DNA of 26,769 nt from Saccoglossus kowalevskii (taxonomy: Eukaryota > Hemichordata > Enteropneusta > Harrimaniidae), in NCBI RefSeq assembly GCF_000003605.2, contig NW_003135365.1, positions 13,647 through 40,415 on the forward strand, given 5' to 3'. A program made the position numbers and the translations under genes. A model generated the notes under the pieces. The model worked only from the letters and a program-made list of their open reading frames with translations, was not told where the DNA came from and made no database searches. This document shows positions 20,201-26,442 of this stretch, in pieces (position 1 is the stretch's first letter; each line of letters begins with the position of its first letter).

Positions 20201-21512
20201 CAGCTAATAGAAAATGAGTATCTATGATATTAGGAGAAGTCTGTGAAAAAAAGATACGAAAAATGACATGTATTAGTAGCATATTCAATGTGCAACTGAC
20301 ACGAGCACTGTTCTCAGCAGACACTAGACTGATTTGCCTCATGGTTACTTCCCCCCCCCCTCCAGTTTTTTATTCTCATAACACAAATTGTCTCACAAAA
20401 TAAGTATACTGTCTATGGTAAAAAATAAGAAATACTGTATTTTTGTTAGTAGAGCATATAAGCTTACATAAATAAAATGTGTCTGTATACGTAAGTTTCA
20501 TGTAACATAACACAAACCGGTTGAATAGCATCATGCACAACAAAACGTCAGCTTCTTTATGGCAGAAATTGCATTCAAAATATCATAATCTAAGACAGCG
20601 CCCTCAGTGTTGGGATATACATGTACTAAATATTGTAAAATACTTTCTTTCTGTTTTAAACTTGTTTTCGCTATTTGTAAAATCATGAATGTTGTTTTAT
20701 TAATGAAGACGTATACATATGTACATATAGTAAAACATGCAATTCTTTAATATTTGGGTATAACAACTGGTACTTGGCAACCAGACACTGCACATATGTG
20801 TGCTCCCCTATGACTATCAGTATAATATAATTGAACCATATACATACATGTACATACTCTACAGCAATCTCTCAATATTTTCAAAATCAATACCAAATAA
20901 CTTTTAAATTACCTTTTTGCCTTGCAAATGTTTTACAATGTCTAAAGTGCTTCTAATATCTGGAATTTGAGCCATCAGCCTGAAAACAAACAAATACATA
21001 AAAAAATTATTTTAAAACCAGACATTCATGGTAATCATGGATTGAAAGTACTTGTATGTGACCATTCAGTGTAGAATGATAAAGGGTTGTCTATATCTGA
21101 TGTGTTGGCTAAAACTCATTACTGTAAAATACTTTATTTTCACTTGAAATTAATTTCCGCTATTTTCACTAAAGGAAAGATTCAGTGAAAATAAAATCCA
21201 GCGAATAGACATTTTTTCCTATATTTCACATTCAACTTGTCAAAAATCAGTGAATTCCATATAAAACACCCAGAAAGTCTTTTCAGCAAAAATTAATTCC
21301 AGCTAAAATAAAGTACTTTACAGTAATTGTAATTTTATCCATACAATGTCCATCCTTCATCCTATGAATGCAAATATATAAACTAACCTCTTTTTCTTTT
21401 GCAACAAATTAAGTTCCATGAACTTGTACTTCTGGTGTTGCTCATCAAGAGACTGTAGTACGGTTTCAGCCGTTGTATGGGCAGGATCTTTCATGTATTT
21501 TTCGACATCTTC
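5208..21512 (-). CDS. VBP1: Prefoldin subunit 3 (VBP1) gene, five exons, 5' end missing
   Basis: Prefoldin is a six-subunit cytosolic chaperone that passes unfolded actin and tubulin to the TRiC/CCT chaperonin; subunit 3 is one of its two alpha-type subunits. The CDS is join(21512-21388, 20979-20913, 20240-20142, 6260-6122, 5266-5208) on the minus strand, 162 codons and a TAA stop. The residues match the VBP1 family throughout: a first-helix segment with LDEQHQKYKFMELNL, then FLLAESVYAKSSV, PTDKVCLWLG, ANVMLEYEIDDAQ, DLDFLRDQYTTTEV and MARVYNWDVKRR. All four introns are GT...AG and the phases agree. The human protein is 197 aa, so about 35-40 N-terminal residues are absent here; I searched for a GIPEA-like exon up to 26769 and found none. 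The C-terminal tail after VKRR is short (QAAGLK). Intron 3 is about 13.9 kb and contains another gene. No disabling change is seen, so it looks functional. Confidence 0.93.
5610..5646. repeat. GC-rich hairpin beside the helicase fragment
   Basis: CTGATTGGGCGCGCCT and AGGCGCCAAATCAG are near-perfect inverted arms around CGAAACA. The GC-rich stem is out of character with the AT-rich surroundings and may be the end of the element that carried in the helicase fragment. Confidence 0.5.
5655..5822 (-). pseudogene. RecQ/DEAD-like helicase N-terminal fragment in the last VBP1 intron
   Basis: From ATG at 5822 (AAAATGGCGGTGTCC) the frame reads MAVSMNRDICDYKIAKVFGV, then GALKPHQVQAFDAVLCGKDI and FIATKTGSGILFHSL. 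FG...LKPHQ..AF is the motif-0 (Q-motif-like) signature of RecQ-type helicases, and GKDIFIATKTGSG leads into the Walker A loop. The loop should continue GKS/T, but the Lys-Ser pair is missing and Ile-Leu-Phe follows, so ATP binding is not expected as read. The frame ends soon after (5643) and no other helicase motif is visible on either side. It may be the stranded first exon of a transposon-borne or duplicated helicase, or an exon whose downstream part lies elsewhere. Confidence 0.5.
6122..6260 (-). CDS. VBP1: VBP1 exon 4 of those visible
   Basis: This 139-nt exon lies between acceptor TTGTTTGCAG and donor GTATCC. It encodes ANVMLEYEIDDAQLLLEKNL through DLDFLRDQYTTTEV and ends with one base of an Asn codon (phase 1). 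It is the end of the beta-hairpin and the C-terminal helix. Read-through past the donor would add Ile-Leu and a stop. A 27-bp copy of its acceptor side lies at 6518-6544. Confidence 0.94.
6335..6519 (-). mobile_element. MITE family A, copy 2 (reverse orientation)
   Basis: It starts TACTGTAAACTAATTTTCAC and ends AAATAAAGTATTCTACAGTA, so the ends are inverted repeats. It shares the internal phrases TATTCGCTGGATTTTATTT and GAGTTGAATGTAAAATAT (the reverse of ATTTTACATTCAACT) with the copies at 9729 and 21120. It has no coding capacity and lies in VBP1 intron 3 near its 3' end, 74 nt upstream of the exon 6260-6122. Confidence 0.75.
6518..6544 (-). repeat. Duplicated splice acceptor and first 20 nt of a VBP1 exon
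   Basis: This 27-bp stretch is identical to 6241-6267, which spans the intron-exon junction of VBP1 exon 6260-6122. Weaker similarity continues to the right for about 30 bp. It abuts the terminus of the MITE at 6335-6519. On the minus strand it offers a second TTTTGCAG acceptor before GCTAATGTCATG. Confidence 0.85.
6545..9728. other. VBP1 intron 3, left part; no recognised gene
   Basis: Two open frames begin at plausible ATGs: 7392-7631 on plus (79 aa, starts MDRRSECMTTMLAKCGF) and 7991-7767 on minus (74 aa, starts MAGIVRLCTFLVSGDVAM). Neither resembles a family I know and neither has a visible continuation, so I do not call them genes. The rest is AT-rich. Confidence 0.3.
9729..9932 (+). 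mobile_element. MITE family A, copy 3
   Basis: About 204 bp bounded by TACTGTAGAATACTTTATTT and AAATAAAGTATTTCAGAGTA, which are imperfect inverted ends. Inside it alternates short inverted phrases built on TTCGCT/AGCGAA and CAGTGAAAAT, so the whole element could fold back on itself. Confidence 0.8.
9933..10351. other. VBP1 intron 3, spacer past the sulfotransferase gene
   Basis: AT-rich sequence with no exon recognised. It lies downstream of the sulfotransferase-like gene's stop codon and would hold its longer 3' UTR if the first AATAAA is not used. Confidence 0.35.
10352..10357 (-). promoter_or_regulatory. Poly(A) signal candidate of the sulfotransferase-like gene
   Basis: AATAAA on the minus strand starts 6 nt after the TAA stop. 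If used, the 3' UTR would be only about 25-35 nt. The stop region also reads TATAGGTAAAAT, which fits a splice donor, so the last codons are not certain. Confidence 0.4.
10364..11641 (-). CDS. Golgi carbohydrate sulfotransferase-like protein, single exon, probably impaired
   Basis: This 425-aa open frame sits inside VBP1 intron 3 on the same strand. Residues 14-28 (SSLVFTAFFFVCILI) form one membrane segment after a short basic N-terminus, as in type II Golgi enzymes. Sequons in the luminal part lie at N35, N122, N175 and N404. The second half resembles the heparan-sulfate 6-O-sulfotransferase and GAL3ST families: VHLLGF (231-236), QDPMQRVLDSY (247-257) in the place of the RDP...R..S.Y 3'-phosphate motif, AKRNLETFDAIFLVDHLTES (320-339), and HYLDLELYDF (388-397). 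Such enzymes move sulfate from PAPS to sugars. The usual 5'-phosphosulfate loop (H-x-PKTGGT-like) should be near 149-161 but reads LMHTHLSKHVTKF, with no Gly-Gly, and the RDP arginine is Gln247. The start ATG has A at -3; an acceptor-like CTCTAG lies about 15 nt upstream, hinting at a 5' UTR intron. It may be a diverged enzyme or a pseudoenzyme; the exact subfamily is unsure. Confidence 0.8.
   Translation of the reverse strand: MLFHRRVNRILRNSSLVFTAFFFVCILIQKRIKNNRTIDVDKTTQNDILPGKFTGLFGWDTTPSVISNNDAIPLQQMAKMARDLETNDMRDVFPSFTEEQMDEKVLKFGDNWYEKSHDVKLNLTAISLEMKERYARLIDRQNTVLTLFLMHTHLSKHVTKFIMDYFQYNSATYSNVTWCDNQPWKKPPFLDHVCERPAAVIQQTPLQIKHELASDHCQGIRMMHDFSLLDVHLLGFRNDFDLILIVQDPMQRVLDSYEMFPYKNKFSLKDFVNTLSDNKDFAKYTAHNLQTKQLAGVLRQCSHYSTYRQQNIERDLIETAKRNLETFDAIFLVDHLTESINYFENKYKWKSGDKNVAALVSDLRAANSKMIINQKVSEKDREIIQKAHYLDLELYDFVIHMFLNQSGWENTFRKPKSLQVLFEYR
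11642..12487. other. Upstream region of the sulfotransferase-like gene
   Basis: It contains an acceptor-like CTCTAG about 15 nt before the ATG and AT-rich sequence up to the gap. TATATTGTATATTGTATATT near 12395 is low-complexity rather than a clear TATA box. No promoter can be fixed by eye. Confidence 0.3.
12488..13089. other. Assembly gap (602 N)
   Basis: All bases are N. Frames that appear to cross the gap have no meaning. The right flank is a tandem repeat, the usual cause of such gaps. Confidence 0.99.
13090..13406. repeat. 89-bp tandem repeat at the right edge of the gap
   Basis: GCAGCTACAATTCTGGGATA occurs at 13271 and 13360, each followed by CACACACTGTACAGATGAAT; more diverged versions occur near 13134 and 13183. 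The shared phrase AGGCAGATCTAGTTGTAGAT recurs twice. The array probably continues into the gap. Confidence 0.85.
13407..14389. other. VBP1 intron 3 sequence, nothing recognised
   Basis: A 135-aa plus-strand frame (13454-13861) is rich in His, Tyr, Ile and Thr and has no recognisable domain or coding bias, so I treat it as chance. The remainder is AT-rich. Confidence 0.35.
14390..15080. repeat. Three direct copies of a ~190-bp unit
   Basis: Each copy contains AATAACTATTA (14405, 14737, 14925), then GCTGGTATTGTTGTA, GGGTCATTCTATTT and ATAGGGGTGATAGGTGATAT. Copies 2 and 3 are 188 bp apart and nearly identical. Copies 1 and 2 are further apart because the MITE at 14533-14703 lies between them. 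Confidence 0.88.
14533..14703 (+). mobile_element. MITE family A, copy 4, inside a tandem repeat
   Basis: It starts TACTGTAAAATACTTTAATT and carries CAGTGAAAATA, ACATTTTACATTCAACT and CAGCGAAAATTAAGCCCAGC, as in the other copies. The right end is worn (AAATATTTTGCTGTC). It interrupts the first unit of the repeat at 14390-15080, so it inserted into, or was spared from, that duplication. Confidence 0.75.
15081..16892. other. VBP1 intron 3 sequence, nothing recognised
   Basis: AT-rich with no exon, RNA gene or repeat family that I can support. The 63-aa minus-strand frame at 16662-16853 has no recognisable features. Confidence 0.35.
16893..17542. repeat. Array of ~140-bp units each with an ATGGC/GCCAT palindrome, ending in a hairpin
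   Basis: The marker GATGGCTGCCAGTCGGCCAT or a variant occurs near 16917, 17039, 17184 and 17324 (spacings about 122, 145 and 140). Between markers are AATTTGAATGAAAAC-, CATGGACATG- and AGCATGTCC-type phrases. The array ends in GGATGGACGGAGACCAAATT and a hairpin, TTATAAGTCC...GGGGACTAATAA (17498-17542), like that at 316-359. It looks like a non-autonomous mobile repeat with internal tandem units. Confidence 0.85.
17543..18392. other. VBP1 intron 3 sequence before the Tigger remnant
   Basis: GAAGCCGCAACTTGAGAC (18147) and ATTAGCCGCACCCC (18211) may be transposon-end motifs; a similar TGAAGCCGCACCAAGACTTG lies at 19847. GTTTCATTTCCTGC occurs at about 18257 and 18393. No exon was recognised. Confidence 0.35.
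18393..19578 (+). pseudogene. Tigger/pogo transposase remnant (CENP-B-like), broken
   Basis: Tigger transposases of the Tc1/mariner superfamily cut and paste DNA with a D-D-D active site. The CENP-B-type DNA-binding domain is at 18408-18600 (FKASNEWLRAFKQRQMLSTR, then TRTSIGQKLPPAYEDKIAQF). One base of shift near 18603 moves the reading to another frame, which gives NMD, a stop at 18613-18615 directly after the first catalytic Asp (18610-18612), FNMPGNRTLE, a second stop at 18658-18660, then KTMNIKTTNSEKMGFTSVLT and GTKLGPLIIFK (to ~18775). About 280 nt do not match. The match resumes at ~19068 with QWVCDVFPKR, LLIWDSCSIHLT (second Asp 19128-19130) and FQPLDVGVNKPLKN (third Asp 19236-19238, 35 residues apart). 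A one-base shift in the A9 run at 19344-19352 leads to VLEWVVASWNAVPASTVLNS, FKKPGISNA and an acidic tail ending GDFLGF. It cannot make a full protein as read. Confidence 0.88.
19579..20141. other. Spacer between Tigger remnant and VBP1 exon
   Basis: It may include the 3' end of the Tigger element (GAAGCCGCACCAAGACTTG near 19848). A 100-aa plus frame at 19656-19958 has no recognisable features. No exon was recognised. Confidence 0.35.
20142..20240 (-). CDS. VBP1: VBP1 exon 3 of those visible
   Basis: This 99-nt exon (33 codons, phase 0 at both ends) lies between acceptor TTTTTTTCACAG and the strong donor GTAAGT. It encodes TSPNIIDTHFLLAESVYAKS, then SVEPTDKVCLWLG, the central beta-hairpin part of an alpha prefoldin. 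The next exon is 13.9 kb away. Confidence 0.94.
20913..20979 (-). CDS. VBP1: VBP1 exon 2 of those visible
   Basis: This 67-nt exon runs between acceptor TTTTCAG and donor GTAATTT. Its first base completes the Arg codon of the preceding exon, and it then encodes LMAQIPDIRSTLDIVKHLQG followed by KK, matching the family's LKGQIPEIKQTLEILKYMQ segment. It ends in phase 0. Confidence 0.92.
21120..21325 (+). mobile_element. MITE family A, copy 5
   Basis: About 206 bp from TACTGTAAAATACTTTATTT to AATAAAGTACTTTACAGTA, the best-preserved inverted termini of the family. It lies in the VBP1 intron between exons 21512-21388 and 20979-20913. Confidence 0.82.
21388..21512 (-). CDS. VBP1: VBP1 exon (first one visible)
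   Basis: This 125-nt exon begins after acceptor TTTTTACAG with GAA GAT GTC and ends in AAG AG before donor GTTAGTT, leaving two bases of an Arg codon (phase 2). It encodes EDVEKYMKDPAH through LLQKKK, the start of the N-terminal coiled-coil helix of an alpha-type prefoldin subunit. The entry phase is 0, so the missing upstream exon must end on a complete codon. Confidence 0.92.
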
Positions 21513-21639
21513 CTGTAAAAACAAAAATATGTTCCATGATAAAGACAGAATTGCACAATCTCAGCATAGAATGGCATGTAAGACCAACAACAGTTATTGA
21601 TATGTACAAATGTAACAGCATTAATTAAAATGATTTTTA

Positions 21640-21960
21640 GAACAAAAATGGTCACCAATCAGCCATTTTTAATCGGATCACCAAACCAATACATCTGTAT
21701 GACATTTGAACATAATCAGTCAAAGCATGTCAGAGATATGGCACTAGAACCACATTTATTAAAACAAAATGGCTGCAAGTCGGCCATTTTGAATCTGATC
21801 TGAAAAACAAATTGACGTGCATCAGGGACGTATAATGTTCAATGTATGTACCAAGTTTGAATCCATCTGTAAACAGCCGAGAAATGCTTCATTTTAATGA
21901 TTTTCATTACAAAAATGGCCGTCATTCGGCCATCTTTAAATTGTGTTCATTGAAATGTAA
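21640..21960. repeat. Second palindrome-bearing array, same family as 16893-17542
   Basis: AATGGTCACCAATCAGCCAT (21647), AATGGCTGCAAGTCGGCCAT (21768) and AATGGCCGTCATTCGGCCAT (21914) are about 121 and 146 bp apart. Phrases such as GTATGTACCAAGTTTGAAT and GTCAAAGCATGTC match the first array. It lies just upstream of the first visible VBP1 exon, presumably in an intron. Confidence 0.82.
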
Positions 21961-22318
21961 TCAACTTGCATTTCCTATATAGGATTATAATTTAATTGTC
22001 AAGGGGGCTGATACTAAAGGCTGTAATAATATGAATAACCATTTTTAATAAGAATCTGTATCTTTTTGAATTTTAGTGGTATAAACAACCTATAAAAACA
22101 TTTAAAATTACACGTTGATTATTTATTAAGATTATAAACAACTAACAAACATTCAAATTTAAAGTGAGTAGGTCGTCCCCTGCACACGCGCGGGAATTGA
22201 GTCCCAAACGACCTTAACAACACATACTAAAAACGCAAAGGCTCATGGGTAGACGCTTATTTGTAAACAATGACACGCTATAGCCAGGGTTCTGCCCAGC
22301 CTGACTTGAGTGCTGGTT

Positions 22319-22370
22319 GCTAATTAATATTTATGAGCTAATTAATATTCATGAGCTAATTAATATCCAT
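22319..22370. repeat. 18-bp tandem repeat, three copies
   Basis: GCTAATTAATATTTATGA is repeated three times with single-base changes (TTTAT, TTCAT, TCCAT) just inside the left end of the hAT-like element. Confidence 0.85.
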
Positions 22371-22965
22371 TTTTCCATTCTACTAGCTACGATTTAACTA
22401 CTTATTATTTTAACTTTTATTTTAAATATTTCAATGTAAAATTAATCTGCTTTTATAAAAGTGAAAAAAATATATACACTTTATTTTTGCATCACATCTA
22501 AAATGTGTTATTTTGAGACATTGACCTCTGACCTGGCAGCCATTTTTTTGGTCGAAGCATGTCGTTCGTTTGTTACGACCAAAGTGGAAACAAGAATTTA
22601 ATTGTTTTCTTTTTCCAATGGAATGCTGGTAAATCACATTAATAGTGAGAAATAAGTATTCCTTGTATCGCTGACTGAATATAGCTTATGAATTTAATTT
22701 TATGAACGAGTCATGAAGCCAAAAACATCAATGAAGTTTCCTACACTCGAGTGCAAGTGCATCGCTGCCGGTGAAGTGAGCAAGTTATTGTTCAACTCAA
22801 CAAATCCTACACACGACTAAACTTGACCATGTACGACTTATTCCAATCTGGTTCGTTTGTTAAAACTAACCGCATGTCAATCGCAGAAGGTTAAAACAAA
22901 AACACATTAGGCCGATGTCACATTTGTACGTTGATTTTGAACAGGAGTGTCTTCTTTTATTAAAG

Positions 22966-23537
22966 TTTTGTTGTGTGTTAATTTTTTGCATTGTGTTGCG
23001 TGTTAAATTTTTGCATTGTGTTGTTGTGTGTTAATTTTTTTGCATTGTGTTGTTGTGTGTTAATTTTTTTGCATTGTGTTGTTGTGTGTTATTTTTTTGC
23101 ATTGTGTTGTTGTGTGTTAATTTTTTTGCATTGTGTTGTTGTGTGTTAATTTTTTGCATTGTGTTGTTGTGTGTTAATTTTTTTGCATTGTGTTGTTGTG
23201 TGTTATTTTTTTGCATTGTGTTGTTGTGTGTTAATTTTTTGCATTGTGTTGTTGTGTGTTAATTTTTTGCATTGTGTTGTGTGTTAATTTTTTGCATTGT
23301 GTTGTTGTGTGTTAATTTTTTGCATTGTGTTGTTGTGTGTTAATTTTTTGCATTGTGTTGTTGTGTGTTAATTTTTTGCAATGTGTTGTTGTGTGTTAAT
23401 TTTTTGCATTGTGTTGTGTGTGTTAATTTTTTGCATTGTGTTGTTGTGTGTTAATTTTTGGCATTGTGTTGTTGTGTGTTAATTTTTTGCATTGTGTTGT
23501 TGTGTGTTAATTTTTTGCATTGTGTTGTTGTGTGTTA
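22966..23537. repeat. 28-bp minisatellite, about 20 copies
   Basis: The unit is TTTTTTGCATTG followed by TGTTGTTGTGTGTTAA, with length changes in the T run and an occasional missing TTG. I count about 20 GCATTGTG cores. The plus strand is almost only T and G, the minus strand A and C. Long frames across it on both strands are repeat artefacts. Confidence 0.95.
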
Positions 23538-23563
23538 AAACCAACAAGTACAATAGAATGATG

Positions 23564-25033
23564 CAGGGTTCTCCGTGAGGGGTTTTAACAGGGCGCCGCG
23601 CCCTGTTATCTGAAATTGGCGCCCTGTTTAAATTGTCAGCGCCCTGTTATATTTCCTGTGCGCCCTGGTTTCAGACAAAGAATTGTTTACAAAACAGGCC
23701 ATCACTCATTGTCTTCCGAAGATGATTCATCATGCTCAGGGTAACTGGTTCATTGTTTTAAGGTGCAACTGTGAAAATTCCGGCTTGTTATCGTAGCAGG
23801 TCACCGTGAGGATATAACACAACCAAACAAATAGTTGCAAGTTTTTCCAATACGATTAAAAATAAACATATGGCCTAGAAAGTGTATTACCGTACCCCTA
23901 TTTTTACTGCCAGGGTGACGTCAAATATATAAAATCGATATCGGTAAAACCATTCGTTAAAACATAAGATCTATGGTTAAAACCAAGTTCACGCCGTGAC
24001 TTGTAGCGGCAACATCGTCACCGCCAAGCGAAGAACGGCAGCCATGCACTTGCATGATTGGTAAACGACCAGCGCAGCCGATGTACCATCACAGACATTG
24101 CTGATCACCAAGAAGTCCACACGAATGCTTGCTTAAACATGTAAATGTTTATATTTTGACGAATGTCACTATTTAAAGTTGAATTTTTTTCAAATCACGA
24201 TTTAAAAACCCTGGTAAAACGGCCACTCGCATAAGTGGAGAAAATAAATTTACTTGTGTTCATTCTTGAAACAAATATTCTGATTGACTGTTTTTCGCAA
24301 CAATGCATGGCTTTGGCCAATCAAAAGCATCGTTACATAATATCAGAGTGCACACAGTAAAATGAACTGTTTTCGGGTCACTGCTGTTTTTAACGAAGAA
24401 GACATCAATAAACTTTCGATTCGAATGAAAATTATGAATGTATTTTGTTTTTTTTATACATAATTCTATTATTTTTGATAGTAACTGTTAACTGCAGATC
24501 GAAAATCTTCTATTGTGTAAATTTTATTTTGTTTGATCATCTTGCTTTTTGGTGCCGATGACGCACATTCATGCAAATTTTTTAATGAACCAATTACAAA
24601 ACGTTTGTGTGACATGATAAATTTTATTTTGCTTAGTCCAAATAAATATAAATCACAATTTTTGCTGAAAATTAAATAAAGCATGCATGTATCCATTTGG
24701 TAAAATAAATTAACAAACTTGTTACGTCTTGTTCTGGACACGATCATTACTGGTAAACAACTGATGTCGCCGCGTGATGAATCGTGCAACTAAAATCAGC
24801 TGATTGTACGTGCTGACGTTTACTTTATAATAACTCTTCAAAATTCTAATTTTGTAATAATATATATATTACGCATATGTAATAATATGTAGATTAATAG
24901 ATTTTTTGGTTTCCATTTTTTTCAACATCCATGCCAATGATGCACGTTACAAATGTGCCATGCCCACTTTACATTGGCACGCCCATTTTACATTGGCGCG
25001 CCCTGTTTAATTTTCAAATTGTAGAGAACCCTG
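23564..25033. mobile_element. Second hAT-like element, 1.47 kb, inside the first
   Basis: It begins CAGGGTTCTCCGTGAGGGG and ends with the inverse of CAGGGTTCTCTACAATTTG; the first 10 bases are perfect inverted repeats. Both ends continue into AACAGGGCGC-type motifs; the left end has four GCGCCCTG copies within 90 bp. TGATG flanks both sides (23559-23563, 25034-25038). The interior includes a 106-aa minus frame (24789-24469) that I do not recognise and no transposase. Confidence 0.65.
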
Positions 25034-25125
25034 TGATGGTTCAGTGGCCGACATCCTGTGTGTATCATAAACAAATAGAATAGCGCCGGTCGCCAACTTT
25101 TTGTCCTGGTCGGAAATTCTAAGTA

Positions 25126-25143
25126 CCGGTCGCTAGCGACCGG
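25126..25143. repeat. 18-bp perfect palindrome in the hAT subterminal region
   Basis: CCGGTCGCTAGCGACCGG reads the same on both strands. Further GGTCG or CGACC boxes lie at about 25087, 25109 and 25148. Clustered short motifs near the ends of hAT elements are typical transposase-binding sites. Confidence 0.7.
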
Positions 25144-25177
25144 CGCCGACCAGCGTGGGCAGATCTCTGGCTATGCC

Positions 25178-25996
25178 CATCTGATGCATACGGAGGTGAT
25201 GACTCCTTCGCTTTAACTAACACACAACATCGAAATATTTCTGTAATGCATTAGGCTAGGTTCATTCAAAGATTACAGCAGTGCAGTTGGAAAAACACTT
25301 ATGTTCAGCTTTATTTTTACAAAACATCTACTGAAAAACACCACTTACATGAAGTATATGTAGACACCTACTAAATGTAAATAACAAGACTAGTGACATT
25401 GGTACAAGGATGGAACTTGGATGATTACTGCTGATTGTCAAAATACAACTCCAAGCAATTAAGTACTACCAAAGTCTACTAAGAAATGGACCAGTCAGCC
25501 TTGCATATGATGCACTAATGGACCAACAGAAACTTTCTTACAAAAACTGTTGGCTTTCTAACAACAACACAATGTAATCAATATATAATATTACACATAA
25601 CCTGGAAAATATTAACATTTTTTTCAAACAGAAAGCATACGAGTACCACATTCAAAAATGGAACTACTAAAAAATAAAATAAATATTTTCACCATGTGTA
25701 CCTATATTAAAACAACAAACAAACAACAAAATTCACAGCAATGACGCGTTATTTCACAAACCCTGGGCCACAGTTGACGCACTAAAAATAGTGAGCCATG
25801 TCGCACATTTTGTTTATCAGTGGGTCATCACCTTCGTATACTCTGTGATTGAAACGTAGAGTAAACATTGTTGCAATTTTTACACAAATTTGATTGGCAG
25901 AAAGACGCACTGCGTAGAGGGTGTTCCCCAGTCACATTGTCAGGGATACAAGTAAAACTCTTTGTTGTTGCCGCGCGTCTACCGAACGTGCAAGTC
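25178..25996. other. Spacer, no recognised gene
   Basis: AT-rich sequence between the hAT-like element and the transposase remnant. No exon could be supported; the missing first VBP1 exon was looked for here and not found. Confidence 0.35.
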
Positions 25997-26442
25997 ATGG
26001 CGGGTCGGCAACTTGTGGCAGGGCGACAAAAGCGTATTACGTTTTTTCCTAAGTAATGGGGCTTTAAATTTATTGCAGAAAAGGTCCAAGTCATTAAGTG
26101 ATCATGATCAAGATGTGAGCAACGCCGAAACGATCGCCAAGTCACCTGAAGTTCAAGTTGAACAAGGTGAACCTTCGTCTGAAAAGAAAAAGACGTTTGA
26201 ACGCCGATATCAGGCTAGCTGGGAACAAAACTCGAAATATGGCAATTTTGTGGAAACTGTTGTACACATAACACCGTGGTTTACTTCCTAATTTGCTTAA
26301 ACTTCCGAAAATAGTTTTGGTTTTGCCAGTATAAACTGCTGATTGTGAACGCGGATTTTCGGTACAAAATCAAATCAAATCAAAGACACGAAACCGCTTA
26401 GAAGCAGAAAGAGTGCATGTATTGTCACTGATGTTGCCTTAA
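25997..26442 (+). pseudogene. hAT-type transposase remnant, N- and C-terminal pieces only
   Basis: The C-terminal piece is the clearer one: at 26338-26442 the frame reads ADCERGFSVQNQIKSKTRNR, then LEAERVHVLSLMLP and a stop, matching the dimerisation region of hAT-derived ZNF862/KIAA1586-like proteins (S-E-R-x-F-S...K...R..L). Upstream, an ATG at 25997 opens MAGRQLVAGRQKRITFFPK and stops; another frame continues from ~26079 with KRSKSLSDHDQDVSNAETIA and KKTFERRYQASWEQN, which resembles the region before the zinc finger in such proteins. Fewer than 50 bases separate the two ends, so about 500 codons of catalytic core are missing. It is a deletion derivative. The N-terminal assignment is weaker than the C-terminal one. 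Confidence 0.62.

Larger units (their letters stand above)
22285..25169. mobile_element. hAT-like element, 2.9 kb, non-autonomous
   Basis: The left end CAGGGTTCTGCCCAG and the inverted right end CAGAGATCTGCCCAC match at 12 of 15 positions. They are flanked by GCTATAGC (22277-22284) and GCTATGCC (25170-25177), an 8-bp target duplication with 6 of 8 identical, as expected of hAT elements. The right subterminal region is rich in GGTCG/CGACC motifs. No transposase frame is present. It holds a tandem array and a second element. Confidence 0.62.

Noticed and set aside
20052-20342. 96-aa minus-strand frame as a gene of its own
   Set aside because: Only its middle (20142-20240) is coding, as a VBP1 exon; the rest is intron read-through.
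23031-23262. Frames reading NAKKLTHNNTMQK-like or LLCVNFFALCC-like repeats
   Set aside because: They are direct translation of the 28-bp minisatellite.
22966-23537. CRISPR-like array
   Set aside because: Units are contiguous with no unique spacers and the context is an animal genome.
23990-24110. ATGGCTGCCGTTCTTCG on the minus strand as the missing VBP1 first exon
   Set aside because: The reading does not resemble the VBP1 N-terminus and no phase-0 donor follows.
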